Shown here piece after piece: positions 20,874 to 32,009 of a stretch of 64,000 nt of DNA. Both the position numbers and the translations under genes were made by a program. How positions within the stretch are numbered: position 1 is the first letter of the stretch; the number at the start of each line of letters is the position of its first letter. Source of the DNA: Mesostigma viride (Eukaryota; Streptophyta; Mesostigmatophyceae; Mesostigmatales; Mesostigmataceae); the NCBI GenBank assembly GCA_009746045.1, contig RPFO01000130.1, positions 1,812,125 to 1,876,124 of the forward strand, read 5' to 3'. The notes below the pieces were generated by a model. That model saw only the letters and a program-made list of their open reading frames with translations. It searched no databases and was not told where the DNA came from.

Positions 20874-21840
20874 GATGATTCAGATGCACTGAGAGCTAAG
20901 ACATCAAACAGAACCAGAGCGGAGCATATTGAGGTAAGTCAATATTCACTGCGTAACACCCGTTACGCGATAGCGGTGGTCCATGATGCATCTCCCCGGG
21001 GCAGGATGTGGCTAACAACACAGCTGAATGGACTCGGAACATGTGGATTCCCAGTGGGGGGGCCTTCCAATTGTCATACTTGACACCTCTTTCCTGTAAC
21101 GAAAAGATTTCCCTTCTTCATGTTCCAGATGAGTCACCGTGCTCCTGCCTTTGTGTTTTTTTGGCGTTTGTAAAGAGATATGGGAGGGTAAACAAAAGCA
21201 AAGGCTGATATTGCCGTGTGGGGGGCCCGATCCTTGGTTAGTCTCTCAAGTGCCCACAGAAAAACACGAGAGTAGCACACACAGCGCGCAGCCCAGCCTA
21301 GCTCCCTCAGTAAGAGTAAAAGAAAAAGGACAAGAACAGCAAAACAAACGAGAACAAGAAAAAGAACAAAACACAGACACGTAGTGCAATGTGAGCGGAA
21401 TGATGGAGGAAGGTGAGAGGGGGACATCGTATTGAATGTGTAGGCATTGAGGCAGCCGAAGCGTCCCATCCCCGGGTACATTCGTGGCTTTCAAAAAAGC
21501 CACAACCTGCGTGGAAGAGGAAAATGCAGGAACGATGAGTATGATCCTGAAAACGAGGTTGAGGAAACGCGGAGAGGAAATGCCGGCCGCTGAAACGATT
21601 CCGATGGAACTATGGGTTTCGCCGACATGAGGCGGTGCAGCTGACTATCTCTATGGTGTCGTGTGTGACCGGGAGTGCCGGTTCACGTGCGCACTCGTCG
21701 GACTAGCCCGACGACATGTGTGCTTGGTTGCCCACGGCTGAAATCCTCTTGCCCGTCATGCAAAGGCCACGCCTCCTAGCCGAAAACGAACTGTCTATAT
21801 TCAACCAATCTAATATCAAAGAGACAACCCTTTCTTTGCA
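20874..21840. other. 5' flank of the Penelope-like element; no gene seen
   Basis: Nearly 1 kb with only short low-complexity frames, for example a Lys/Glu/Gln-rich one at 21305-21384. The Penelope promoter or 5' UTR probably lies here, but no boundary or TATA-like signal could be fixed. Confidence 0.4.
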
Positions 21841-22140
21841 CGTGGCGCACGCTCATGCGCATATGCGCCTATTATGATGGGACTCTCCGATTATGAAGCA
21901 TTAAGAATTAAGCCAAGCTTTGCCTATGCAGAGAGCTTCTCTCTGCTGAGACGCCATTAATGAATTAAACTCGTGCTCCCGTTGGGGAGTCACGGAGCAC
22001 CGAAATGTTTTTAATCCCGGTCTGTATCGGTGCACAACAGGAAGAAAGGGCAGAGACGCCATGCCCTAGCCAATTTGTTTAGCCATGATGATCTTCCACC
22101 CTCTATGACCGCACCGGCCTTAGCTGCTGGAATACATAGT
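21841..22140 (+). repeat. Diverged HLE 3' UTR (repeat Q) fragment
   Basis: Shares GCATTAAGAATT-AGCCAAGC, CTATGCAGAGAG-TCTCTCTGCTGAG, CCATGCCCTAGCC and CTGGAATACATAG with the copy at 22610-22770. It is interrupted near 21965-22065 by unrelated sequence. Confidence 0.65.
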
Positions 22141-22219
22141 GGTAATGGGTTTGTTCTAGGTCACTTAGCCTACACCTTCGATCAAAACATTAAGGGAGTT
22201 TTCCACGTCCTTGAACACA

Positions 22220-22936
22220 TGTTCCACATCGCGCGCGGGGTAAGGCTGGCCCGGCCCCCGTGCTCCTCACCTTTAAGTACATGGCGGATAAGCTGTCGTT
22301 TCTTTAAAATGCCGGAAGAAGCTCTCGGGGAATTCCTGCACGCTGGACGACGACTTGACCCTGGCAGAGCAACAACGGCGACGGAAAGCTATATGGCCGA
22401 CCTTAACCTCCAGCTCCGGCAGAGCGCAGGGGGGAAACCGGTATACTGTCGAGGGGCCGGACGTTATCCACGTCGCCCACACCCTGGCAGGCGCCCCCTG
22501 ACACCCCAGCAAACCCAGTCTAGGGAATATAGCAGTAGTGTATATTAGTCAGGCTTAGCTTAGCAAGTGGCACAAGCCTACGCGCACGTGTGCCCATAAT
22601 GCCCCCCCCCATGGATGATGCATTAAGAATTTGTAGCCAAGCTCTGCCTATGCAGAGAGCCACTCTCTGCTGAGAAGCCATGCCCTAGCCATTGTATAGC
22701 CATGATCGATGATCTTCCCCCCTATGTCCACCAGGCAGCGCTATGTCCCGCCCTAGGTGCTGGAATACATAGCGGTGTGCAGGTGCACTTTGTGCACCCA
22801 GAGCAGGTGTAGTTTATACACCCTACTACTACTACCCTTGCAGGAAGTAGCCAAGAATGTATGCCCCTTATCAGGGATATGCCATATGCCCCTTATCAGG
22901 GATATGTTACATGTACTCCCAACGGACTTATGTTAC
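22220..22936 (+). mobile_element. HLE copy 3: 5'-truncated, ORF1 C-terminus plus 3' UTR
   Basis: ORF1 C-terminal coding (22220-22515: ADKLSF, the T-L-D-D-D-L-T-L block, then RQSAGGKPVY) runs directly into the 3' UTR (repeat Q), ending GGACTTATGTTAC at 22936. The direct ORF1-to-3'UTR junction is the same as in the 25-kb copy. Several single-base frameshifts make the protein a pseudogene. A GATGCATTAAGAATT site here is the empty counterpart of the TTAA insertion at 11847-13619. Confidence 0.7.
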
Positions 22937-23260
22937 AGTTTAATTTAATTTAATTTAATGCGGAGATGGACCGGATTCTCCTTATTTCTGGCCTGGGCTG
23001 GTTGTCTCCTTGATAATTAAATATGATGTTTACCTCCAGCGATACCTGGGATTGGAATGGGCGGTGTAGCGCCATAATTGGAAGTTCTGTACTTGACGGT
23101 GCTGGACGTAATTCCTCTTCAGGGAAGCGGATTTTACATCCCACGTTAAAATTAAATTAATTTATTTAATTTATTTAATTTATTTTTTAATTCACTCGAC
23201 GCCGGTGCTCGACAGAATTCCCGGCCAGGGAAGTGGATTTTACATCTCACGTTACACTAT
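22937..23260. repeat. AT-rich pentamer tracts and two copies of a GGAAGCGGATTTTACATC repeat
   Basis: TTTAA units at 22937-22958 and 23146-23195 bracket a diverged minus R copy (22985-23010). The motif GGTGCT-GAC-GAATTC ... CAGGGAAG-GGATTTTACA-C occurs at 23078-23143, 23200-23257 and again at 25700-25750, which marks another unnamed dispersed repeat. Confidence 0.6.
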
Positions 23261-23636
23261 GGAACAGTGGTGTTTTGTTGGCGCCATGCACATTCATCGG
23301 TCGTGATGTTATCTGCACTGTTGGCCGGATCTGCATCTACGGCGTTTGTGGGCTGTTATTACGTTTCGAAACCTGGTCGATGAGATTTGACGGAGAAGTT
23401 GAGTATTATACATCAAGGAGGGCAACCAGTGCAGGCCAGAAATCGTGGAGACTGTATATATGCATGAGTGATCCTTTTTCAATGCGTGGGTGCGGACTAG
23501 AAGTGCATGGCTGTAACTTCGGTCGCGAGCGCGAGCTGGCGAAAAAATGGCTCTGAGTTTGAAGTCGTAGTAGTTGGAGTTGGAAAGAGGCATGCATGCA
23601 GAGTAAGAGATATACCTCCTGCATGCGATATCTAAT

Positions 23637-25645
23637 TAGGAACATAACTCCGTTGGGAGTATATGTAGCACATAGCCCAGAAAAGGGGCATATGAGCCTA
23701 TAATACATTTTAAGCTATACTTCCTGCAAGGGTGGGAATGTAAACAACACTTGCTCTAGGTGCACCAGGGCACCTGCATCTCCATGATCTATCAAGCTAT
23801 GCCCAGCTAAGGGGGAGCCTGTCATGGGGGGGAAGATCATCATAGCTATACAAAAGCTAGAGCGTGGCATCTCAGCAGAGAGCAGCTCTCTGCATGGGCA
23901 CAGCATAACTAAATAAAGCTAGGCATCATCTGGAGTGTGGCACATCATAGGCACACATGTACATGGCTAAATGAGACTCGTGAGTCAGCTGGTATAGAGC
24001 CTGTAGGAGGCTTACATGTACATACATGGCCACGATCTAACTATTCTATACACTACTACTGCTGTATTCCCCTAAGCTGGGGTGGCGGGAGTCACTGGGG
24101 CCGCGGGGGTCGCATGCCAGGGCCTGTGGCCGGCGTAGATGGATGGCCGCCCCCGCCCAGTACACCGGCTACCCCGCCTTGGCCTGCCGGAGCTGGAGGT
24201 AGGTCCGACGGCCACAGCTCCCGTCGCCGTTGTTGCTGCGCCAGGGCCGGTCAAGTCGTCGTCAAGGGTGAAGTGAGTCTTCTCGAGCCGCTTGCGGCGT
24301 CTGAGAAAGGAAATCTTGTCCGCCGGTGAGAAGGAGTGGGGGCGCCCCTGCCTTACCCCGCGCGCGGGGAAGGCGGTGGGCGACCAGCTCGATCTCACCA
24401 GTACGGCCCATGCGACTAAGAATTTCTCTCTCAAACGCACGTGCAAGCTTCTCGGAATTCTCATGCACCTTCCTCCATGTCGAAGTTTTTGACAATGACG
24501 TTGAGGCTGCGCTTGGCAAGCTCGGCCTCCTTGCGGAGGTCGAGCGTCTGCTGTTGTTCAAAGCTGTGCTGCGACGGCGGAGGCCCTCCGTGGTGGAGGT
24601 GGCGTGCTGCTTAAGCATGTCCGGCCAGGTCGGGATGGGAGGAGCATCGCCGGCCAGCTAGGCCAGCCGGGGCTGGCTTGGCGGCGATGTCCTTCACCGC
24701 CTGGGCGGTGAGGCCTGCGATGTTTTGCAGGACCTCAATGGCCATTGCATTGCTGGTCAATGTCGAGGAGCTGGGCTTTGATGTCGGCGGTAGAGGTGGA
24801 GGTGGAGGTTGCAGTGGAGGTGGAGGCGAGGAGGTACGTGGAGGTGGAGGTGACGGTGGTGGAAAGGTGAGGGAGCGCAGTAGCCAGCGTGCCGCCCATA
24901 TTGCCGCCACATCTGCGGCAAGGGGGGTCACGTGCTGCTGGATCGGAAGGCTTCCGTGAGGATGGAGCGGTATGTGGCTGCGGAGATGGTGGGGGCCCAG
25001 ATCTCGCCGGCGCCGTCAGACTTCGTGAGGAGTGAGCAGGGAATCAGATTCTGTGAAGGTCATGCAGGCCGGTTGTAGTGGAGGCCCGTCAGCAGCAGAT
25101 CTCGGCTTTGAAGCCTGCGGCCATCTGGCTCGAGAAGACGATTGATGCTTTGAAGGTGGAGGCACAGCTCAAGGAGCGAGGCGTAATCCCCGTAGAAAAT
25201 GCACTCCAGAGCAGTGCACGGGGCAATAGTTGTACCAGTCGTAATCGTCGACATTGAAGGTTTTGAGCTTGAAACGCGGTCCGCGTGGAAAGGATGAGCG
25301 GCTGCGTTTAGGGTCTGGCGATGCCGATGGCGAGGCCGCGGAGGAGTGAACCACTAACGCTTGGCTAGGGTCACAGTGGCCTGCGAGGCCGGGAGGCGAA
25401 GCTGCAGCCGGAGCTGCAGGCGTATTTGCTTGGCCGGCTCATCGCAGCTTCCAAACTGCGATTCGTCGAGTTGCGTTTGCTCGACATAATATTGCGTAAT
25501 AGCTTGGGAAAATTATATCAGCATGTGCGTCGTAGAAAGACGCGTCGACTGTGATATTCACGGCTAAATTCGGTGCTCAAACGTGAAAGCTATGAACTCC
25601 GCCGTCAGCCATGGCTACCTCGTGGCTCGTGGCTCGTCCATCCAT
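23637..25645 (-). mobile_element. HLE copy 2: near full-length ORF1-only LINE-like element
   Basis: On the minus strand: leader (25645-25488), ATG at 25487, ORF1 through about 24075, then the 3' UTR Q to the terminus GGAGTTATGTTCCTA at 23637. No reverse transcriptase lies between ORF1 and the 3' UTR. The same direct junction occurs at 22515, so this is the family's structure, not one deletion. It resembles half-LINEs such as mammalian HAL1, which keep ORF1 only; that parallel is inference. Confidence 0.7.
24075..25487 (-). pseudogene. ORF1 of HLE copy 2 (several frameshifts)
   Basis: MSSKRNSTNRS at the start, then (with frameshifts) PDPKRSRSSFPRGPRF, CIFYGDYASLLELCLHLQS, a Pro/Ser-rich linker, SLNVIVKNFDM, HENSEKLARAFEREIL, ADKISFLRRRKRLEKTHF and TLDDDL. 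The block order matches L1-type ORF1 proteins, with an RRM-like middle and C-terminal domain for RNA binding; this is a family-level inference. At least four frame changes exclude a functional product. Confidence 0.6.
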
Positions 25646-26150
25646 CGTGGCTATATCTAGGATTAGCATGGTATAGCCATTGGGACTACTCGTGTATGAC
25701 GGTGCTCGACGGAATTCCAGGTCAGGGAAGCGGATTTTACACCTCACGTACGTTACATGGAAAAGGGCGCGGGTAATTCCAGGTAAAGTGGCAATCTTGG
25801 TCACGAAGTGCCCCTTTCTAAACCAGTTTTGTAAAATTAATGGCTTTCGTAAACTTTATGGAACTAAAAATAATCTAGAAGGGGAAAAAAAATTTACTTA
25901 ATTGAGACAACTATTTACATGGATAGAGGAGGGCGCGGGTACGCGACGCACGGCGCGTGTAAAAGGGCTCTGGTACGCGACGCGGAGCGACGTCGTAAAA
26001 TGGCTTGTAACCAAGGAACGTACATACCGAGGCGATTCGGCGCCGCTTCAGTCGTGACGTTGATTGCACCGTTGAATCTACATCTACGGCATTGGCAGGT
26101 TGTCGATCTCAAGACCCGGTCAATGAGATTTGACGGAGAAGTTGAGTATA
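25646..26150. other. Repeat mosaic without a gene
   Basis: Contains a third copy of the GGAAGCGGATTTTACA repeat and a block (26080-26150) shared with 23320-23405 (CATCTACGGC ... GATTTGACGGAGAAGTTGAG) that precedes R copies. No coding signal. Confidence 0.5.
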
Positions 26151-26530
26151 ATAATATGAGTTCCGGTATCTCCCAATTTCTGGCCTGCGCTGGTTGTCTC
26201 CTTGATATGAGCGCCCGGCCACTTAGGCTCAAAACACACCCACTGATCAAGCAAGATGTTTCCGGCCCCACCGTCTTGGTCGATCATCTAGTCGCTCTTA
26301 TATAGCGCGTAAGCCAGCCATAATTTCAATATGAACAAGGCTACAGATTTCCATCTCCGGCCATTCATCGATGGGGTCCAGGAGTAGTTGTCATCGATGA
26401 TCATCCGAAACGACTCGAAAACGCGGAAAAGATAACGGCAGGCTCGGGCGAGCTACCATATGGTCCGGTCGGATTCTCCAGATTAATCTGGAGAGTTCAA
26501 ATATTTCTGGCCTGCGCTGGGTGTCTCATC
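26150..26530 (-). repeat. Repeat R, one unit plus the start of a second, minus strand
   Basis: The R start (GAGACAACCAGCGCAGGCC, reversed) occurs at 26190-26212 and again at 26498-26518, with the R body between. The body includes an insertion of ~45 bp with CATCGATG palindromes relative to 14086-14330. Two same-direction starts show R was tandem here, as at 37836-38208. Confidence 0.75.
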
Positions 26531-27009
26531 CATTGATAAGTCATAAGTGATCATTTTCAATACGTAGTTGGTGCGGAATAGTTAATGATTATCTAACTTC
26601 GACGTCCGGTCGCGTGCAAGTCGGAATGAATTGAACTCTGACTTGGTGGGTGACTGGTAGCCGGTGAAAAAATGGCTAACATATTGACTGAACAAGTAAA
26701 TAAAAGTGATTTGACAGCAACTCCGCGTCTGTCGAGCCCGGACATGGCCGGTGTCCGGGTCGCTGACGACACCTGGCTGGTTATAGCTGCTGGATCTCGA
26801 CGTCTGCAAGTTACTGGGTCCTACTTGCCCCGCAGCGAGCCAGCTACCGCGATCCTTGAGTGGCAACACAGCTGATCCGTGTCATATGCGCGCCGTGGCA
26901 GCTTTCCTCCACGGCCGCATATCAAAACCACCCCCCTCTCGCGCCTTCGATTGAAACAGCTGGCTCTGAGCAATGTAATCGAGTATTAAGTATACTTGCG
27001 TGTCCTGCG

Positions 27010-27130
27010 CATTAAATATTAGTCAATTTACACGTAAGTGCGTCACGTGAGCATAAGTCCTCAGGGAAATGAATATGGGATGGGGATGGAATCATGTAGA
27101 TATGTGACCTAGTCTTGGACCCGGCCAGCC
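27010..27130 (-). repeat. Fragment of the 3' UTR of the LINE at 9712-11593
   Basis: The reverse complement matches 11480-11575: CTATTTACACG-like AT end, CACGTGAGCATAAG and the CCCATCCCATATTC block. No RT coding remains beside it except a short TTGAGTGGCAACACAGC match at 26857. Confidence 0.6.
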
Positions 27131-27748
27131 CCTACTGAGCTACCCTTTCATCACCGCCATCCAGGATCGACCGCCGAACAGCGCCTTCCTCGGGGTACGT
27201 ATACTCCCTCGGTCGCCACCGTCCTATCGGCCCGGGCCAGCAGCATTCCCTGCCCGCGTCATCAATAAACACCGGCTAGAAAACCTATGCATGCGGGTAT
27301 TCTGCACACCACCATGGTATTCAGAATGGCTCTTTTTGATGACCTCAACGCCCAGGGTCGTGCGTGGCTATAAGTCTCACTCTCGTTGCGGCCGGAGTGT
27401 GGGCTCCGGGCTCAGGTCTCCGCTCTCTCCCCATGCCCCCCGCCCATTTGTCCTGGCGCCCACCAGTCACTATCCGGTGGCGCTGTGACCGACCAACTGT
27501 TTGCCCGACAACCTCTTGTTCCCGCAGGGCAGCCCTGTGCATGGTAGCTGTGGGCAGGCCACTTGTTGGGACCCACTGGGACCCACAACCACATGTCCTG
27601 CATGGGTGGCAACCCCATGCAGTCTAGGGAATATATATATATATATATATTAATGGCCAGCAGAACCAGAACTGGTTCCTCTATCTCCATACCGCTCTCC
27701 TCCGGGTGGTGTGTGCCATGGTTCGGTCGGTCTTTCCCCACTCCACCA

Positions 27749-29457
27749 TTAACCCCTAAATGGTCTTGCTGCCGATTTTCCGCCAAAAAGTGACTTACAG
27801 CCGATTTGTCGGCACCTACTCGGGGGACCAGTTTGCGAGAATACTAATGGGAATTAGGAAACGTTTAGCTGAGAAGAATGAAAGTTTATAAGTTTCTCCA
27901 GAACATGATACTAGGGTTTGCTATATTTTGACCAAGTTTAACAGGTGTTCCAGACCGTCAAAGTACAAGGGGTCAGGGTACTTTTTCACGTACAACGTGC
28001 ATTCCGGAAAACGACGACCTGGCCATGGCGGCTTGCGCCCACGCATGGCATTTACGTTTGCGTTCGAATTTTCTGGCCAAACTTAGGATATTGATTTTAT
28101 ACGTCCTAAAGATCATACAGGCCAATTTTTGGTTCGCGGGAATGCCATTTGATAGGTGTCGGCAGCGTTCTTGCTGGAAAAAACTGCGATCAGGCCGGAC
28201 GATAGAAACGTTGACAGCAATACCTTTCCGGCGTATTTTAAAGGATATATCGGTTTCTTTGTACTTTTTATGATACATATTAGTCGTAAACGTGCAAGGG
28301 TGGCCAGAAATCGCCGAATCCAGCGACCATGCTGCACAACTTTGGTGTGCCGAAATGCGCCATTTTGCGGCCACCGCCTGGGCCAAGGTAACGCCATCCA
28401 TGCCTGGTAAAGCTTAAGCATCGTTTTCCTATCGATGTTTGACGTTTATATATACGTTCTAGCTTGTGTAGCACATTCTTTTTGCATTATTCATGCTCTT
28501 TCTTGACCCTGGCCTGGCCCCTTTCTAAATCACCCTTCTTAGATGCTTCCCTCAGTCAGTTGACCTGCCACAGGGTGATGGTGATAAGTTTTAGAGGCTG
28601 TATGGGTTTGAATACCTCCATATATGTTTGTTATACATTTCCCACACACATATTGCATGAGTGTGAGGCAGTTGGCTGGTCTCTGTGGCATCATCAAGCA
28701 TGTAACCGGTGAGTAGAAGCTTCCCATTGTCAGCATGTGCCACCAGGTGTGCTGGCCATCACCTGGAAAGCTATAGCAGCTTAGGCCTAGTTTATCCTTG
28801 CTAGGGCAGGCTGAAATAGGCTTAAAATCACTATAGTTTGTTGGTGGCTGCCTCCTAGAATGCATGCCTTGCGTAGGGTATCCGTACCACGTTACCTACG
28901 TGCATGGACAAGGTGGCACCTGCACATAGGTGCCATGTAAGGGCAGTGTGATGATGCAGTTATGTTTCCCCATCATTGTGGAAGGGAAATGTATTGTTTG
29001 GCATGGTTGGGGGCCATATTAGTAGGTATTAGTAGGTAGTATGCCCACTCCTACCCCCTTGGTTGCTTTTTACCAACGGTACCCCTATGGGCTGTACTGG
29101 GTGTAACTGCTGGTATACCCACCCAAATGATGACCCCAATGGCTCAAACTGTTCAGCAACTAATTGTTTATCATCCCTTAAGTGGTAGGTGCCTAGCTCT
29201 TACAACATAATTCAAAATGCACATTCTACCAAAAATGAAAACGCTCGTCTTGACCCCCCTGACTTTGACGGCAGTTATACATGGCCTACGATGAATATAT
29301 GTGAGGTTGTGATATATCATGGCTTAGGGCAACTCATGGACATGCTTGCCCCCCAAGGACAGCCATTGGATATTGCTAGGTTGTACCGGGGCTGGTTTAC
29401 AAAATAGGTGAGTTACTGCCGATTTATCGGCAGCATTTCCGCCCATTTAGGGGTTAA
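27749..29457. mobile_element. TTAA-flanked element with CCCCTAAATGG ends
   Basis: TTAA at 27749-27752 and 29454-29457 flank 1701 bp with inverted ends CCCCTAAATGG and subterminal TGCCGATTT motifs on both sides, also seen at the right end of the piggyBac-like element (TGCCGATTTTC). The CCCCT(A/C)AA start suggests mobilisation by the same transposase type. The interior (27960-28720) matches, inverted, the core of the 11847-13619 element, including a reading frame containing FFQQERCRHL and AWAQAAMARS at 28220-27973. No transposase was recognised. Confidence 0.82.
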
Positions 29458-29920
29458 GTGCGAGGACGCGGATGGGGCCGCCCTCTACTCACCCAACCAC
29501 CGCCCCGACATTACCGTGCTTGACTACGACGGGCAGGGTTGCCACCTGCTCATCGATGTCTCCGTGGCTCGGCCGCTTTCCGGTCGCCACATCCTCCGGG
29601 CGGCTGTGGATGCCGGCGCTGCTGCCGCTGTGGCTGAGCGCGACAAGTTTGCCTCCTACGGCAATGTGGGGCCCCACCGGGTCATCCCCTTTGTCCTTGA
29701 GGAGTTCGGGGCCATGGGCCCCAAGACAGCGGAGTTTTTCCACGAGTGCTGCCAGCGCCGTGAAGACCGCCTCGACCTCGAGGGTCAGACCGCCCCGTGG
29801 TCGGCCCGCACGTGGTCCTCGTATTGGCGGCAGCGTCTGTCACTCGCCCTCACTCGCACCGTGGCTGATGTGTTATTCCGCCGCACCCGGGCCGACTTTG
29901 TCGCGACCCATGCGGTCTAG
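29458..29920 (+). pseudogene. RLE LINE endonuclease domain (copy a)
   Basis: Encodes CEDADGAALYSPNHRPDI, then VLDYDGQG and LLIDVSVARP, the RPD ... ID pattern of the PD-(D/E)XK endonuclease that nicks the target in R2/NeSL/CRE-type LINEs. Then come a conserved alpha-helical region (AAVAERDKFASYGN, FVLEEFGAMGPKTAEFF), RLDLEGQTAPWSARTWSSYW and the terminus FVATHAV. The frame is intact from 29458 to its stop, but the upstream zinc finger and RT are cut off by the insertion and truncation. Confidence 0.75.
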
Positions 29921-30165
29921 ATTCCTTCCAGGCCTGCATGGTGGGCCGGCAGCGCTGTTGCTGCGTGTAGTTTTGTGATGTATAGTTAGTTGTACCTTGT
30001 GCCGCTGGCGTGATCCTTGGATGTCTGTGTCAGATTACTATTAATTTCTTCAGGGTTATTCTCCCAGTTCTCGGGTTTTTCCTTATGTTGCATGCCTATC
30101 TCACCTCCGTAATCTATCATTCTCAATGAATATATATTAATAATATAATTATAATATGCATGTAT

Positions 30166-31010
30166 ATATCCTGCCCCCTCTATCTCCATACCGCTCTCCT
30201 CCGGGTGGTGTGTGCCATGGTTCGGTCGGTCTTTCCCCACTCCACCATCAAGTGCGAGGACGCGGATGGGGCCGCCCTCTACTCACCCAACCACCGCCCC
30301 GACATTACCGTGCTTGACTACGACGGGCAGGGTAGCCACCTGCTCATCGATGTCTCCGTGGCTCAGCCGCTTTCCGGTCGCCACATCCTCCGGGCGGCTG
30401 TGGATGCCGGCGCTGCTGCCGCTGTGGCTGAGCGCGACAAGTTTGCCTCCTACGGCAATGTGGGGCCCCACCGCGGGTCATCCCCTTTGTCCTTGAGGAG
30501 TTCGGGGCCATGGGCCCCAAGACAGCGGAGTTTTTCCACGAATGCTGCCAGCGCCGTGAAGACCGCCTCGACCTCGAGGGTCAGACCGCCCCGTGGTCGG
30601 CCCGCACGTGGTCCTCGTATTGGCGGCAGCGTCTGTCACTCGCCCTCACTCGCACCGTGGCTGATGTGTTATTCCGCCGCACCCGGGCCGACTTTGTCGC
30701 GACCCATGCGGTCTAGATCCCTTCCAGGCCTGCATATGGTGGGCCGGCAGCGCTGTTGCTGCGTGTAGTTTTGTGATGTATAGTTCGTTGTACCTTGTGC
30801 CGCTGCTGTGATCCTTGGATGTCTGTGTCAGATTATGTACTATTAATTTCTTCAGGGTTATTCTCCCAGTTATCGGGTTTTTCCTTATGTTGCATGCCTA
30901 TCTCACCTCCGTAATCTATCATTCTCCATTAAATTAAATTATAACATGCCTCCGTGGGGGGGTCATGTAGCATTCTCAATGAATATATATTAAAAATATA
31001 ATTATACTTA
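30166..31010 (+). mobile_element. RLE LINE copy b, 5'-truncated
   Basis: Starts in the coding sequence (CTCTATCTCCATACCGCTCT) and is almost identical to copy a through 30716, apart from a CG insertion near 30474 that shifts the frame. The 3' UTR runs to an AT-rich tail. The stop at 30714-30716 matches copy a. Its high identity with copy a suggests a local duplication or two recent insertions. Confidence 0.8.
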
Positions 31011-31012
31011 CA

Positions 31013-31990
31013 GCAGAGTGAAATCACTCAAACCAAAGCAAACGCCCGGCTATAAACCTATATACAGAGCCATGTCAAAGCTCTACACTACGATAAGACC
31101 AATGGAAACGCCTAACGGGAGGAACCTAATAGCCCTGCTGCACCGCAAAATCAGCCCGCGTACGGCGGAGCATGATGTCAGCCGGCCATGGCCCGAGTCA
31201 GCGCCACCGACAAGCGCTGACGCCAATATGACGTCCAGGTCCGCGCCGACCATGGGGCCCGCTGGCCCTCCAGGTCCAGCCGGTCCTCCCGGAGCCGGCA
31301 ACACTCCTTGAAGAAGGCGGAGGTCAGGGGCCCCATGGCCCCAAACTCCTCCAGGACAAAGGGCACCACACGATGCATGGTGCCCGACGTCGCCGTAGGC
31401 CAGGAGCTTGGCCCGCTCCGCCCGGTCCGCCGTGTAACCTGCCGTGAGGGAGGCCCCAGCCACGTGGCTAAGAGCCAAGGGCCGCGCCACCGAAACGTCA
31501 ATAAGCAGATGCCGGCCACCCCCCTCAAAGTCCAGCACCACGTACGATGTCAGGCCGGTGGTTGGGGGAATAGAAGGCAACGCCATCCGCATCCTCGGAC
31601 CGGATGTTCGCGTGGGGGAAAACCGACCGAATCATGGCGAGCACCACCGTCAGGAGGACAGTGTGCAAATACAAATACCAAGTTCTGATTCTGTTGGCCC
31701 CCCATGCAGGCAAGGTAGTGAGTCCCCGTGGGATCCAGCGGCTGCCCACAGCTACCACAAGGCCGCCCGGCCGGGACAAGAGGCTGCGGGGCAAATAGCT
31801 GGTGCCGGAGCGCCACCGAGTAGTGGCTGGGAGCCAAGGCGAATGGGGGGGCCATGGGAAGAGCACGAAGGTACGCCCGGAGCCCACACTCCGCAAGGAA
31901 AGCGAGAACAGCCACGCACGTCCCTGGGCGTTGAGGTCCGCGAAAAGAGCAATCCAATCAGCCGTGTGCAGAATACCCGCGTGTGTTTTC
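31013..31990 (-). mobile_element. RLE LINE copy c, minus strand, with zinc finger and nuclease
   Basis: On the minus strand the region encodes a Leu/Pro-rich segment, then CGSCGQPLDPTGTHYLACMG, a C-x2-C-x9-H-x4-C finger, RHDSVGF and the RLE domain (SPNHRPDI, VVLDFEGG, HLLIDVSVARP), ending near a stop at 31126. CCHC followed by a PD-(D/E)XK fold is the C-terminal layout of RLE-type LINEs. One or two frameshifts divide the frame near 31550 and 31300. Copies b and c meet tail to tail. Confidence 0.75.
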
Positions 31991-32009
31991 TGGTGTTTAT
32001 ATATATAAC

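Larger units (their letters stand above)
27270..30140 (+). mobile_element. RLE LINE copy a, 3' part, split by a TTAA transposon
   Basis: Coding at 27270-27748 and 29458-29920, 3' UTR to about 30140. The target is intact in copy b, which reads CCACCATCAAGTGCGAGG at 30242 where this copy has CCACCA-TTAA-[element]-TTAA-GTGCGAGG. Upstream, GACCTCAACGCCCAGG is shared with copy c. A dinucleotide TA run interrupts the zinc-finger region at 27632-27650. Confidence 0.8.
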
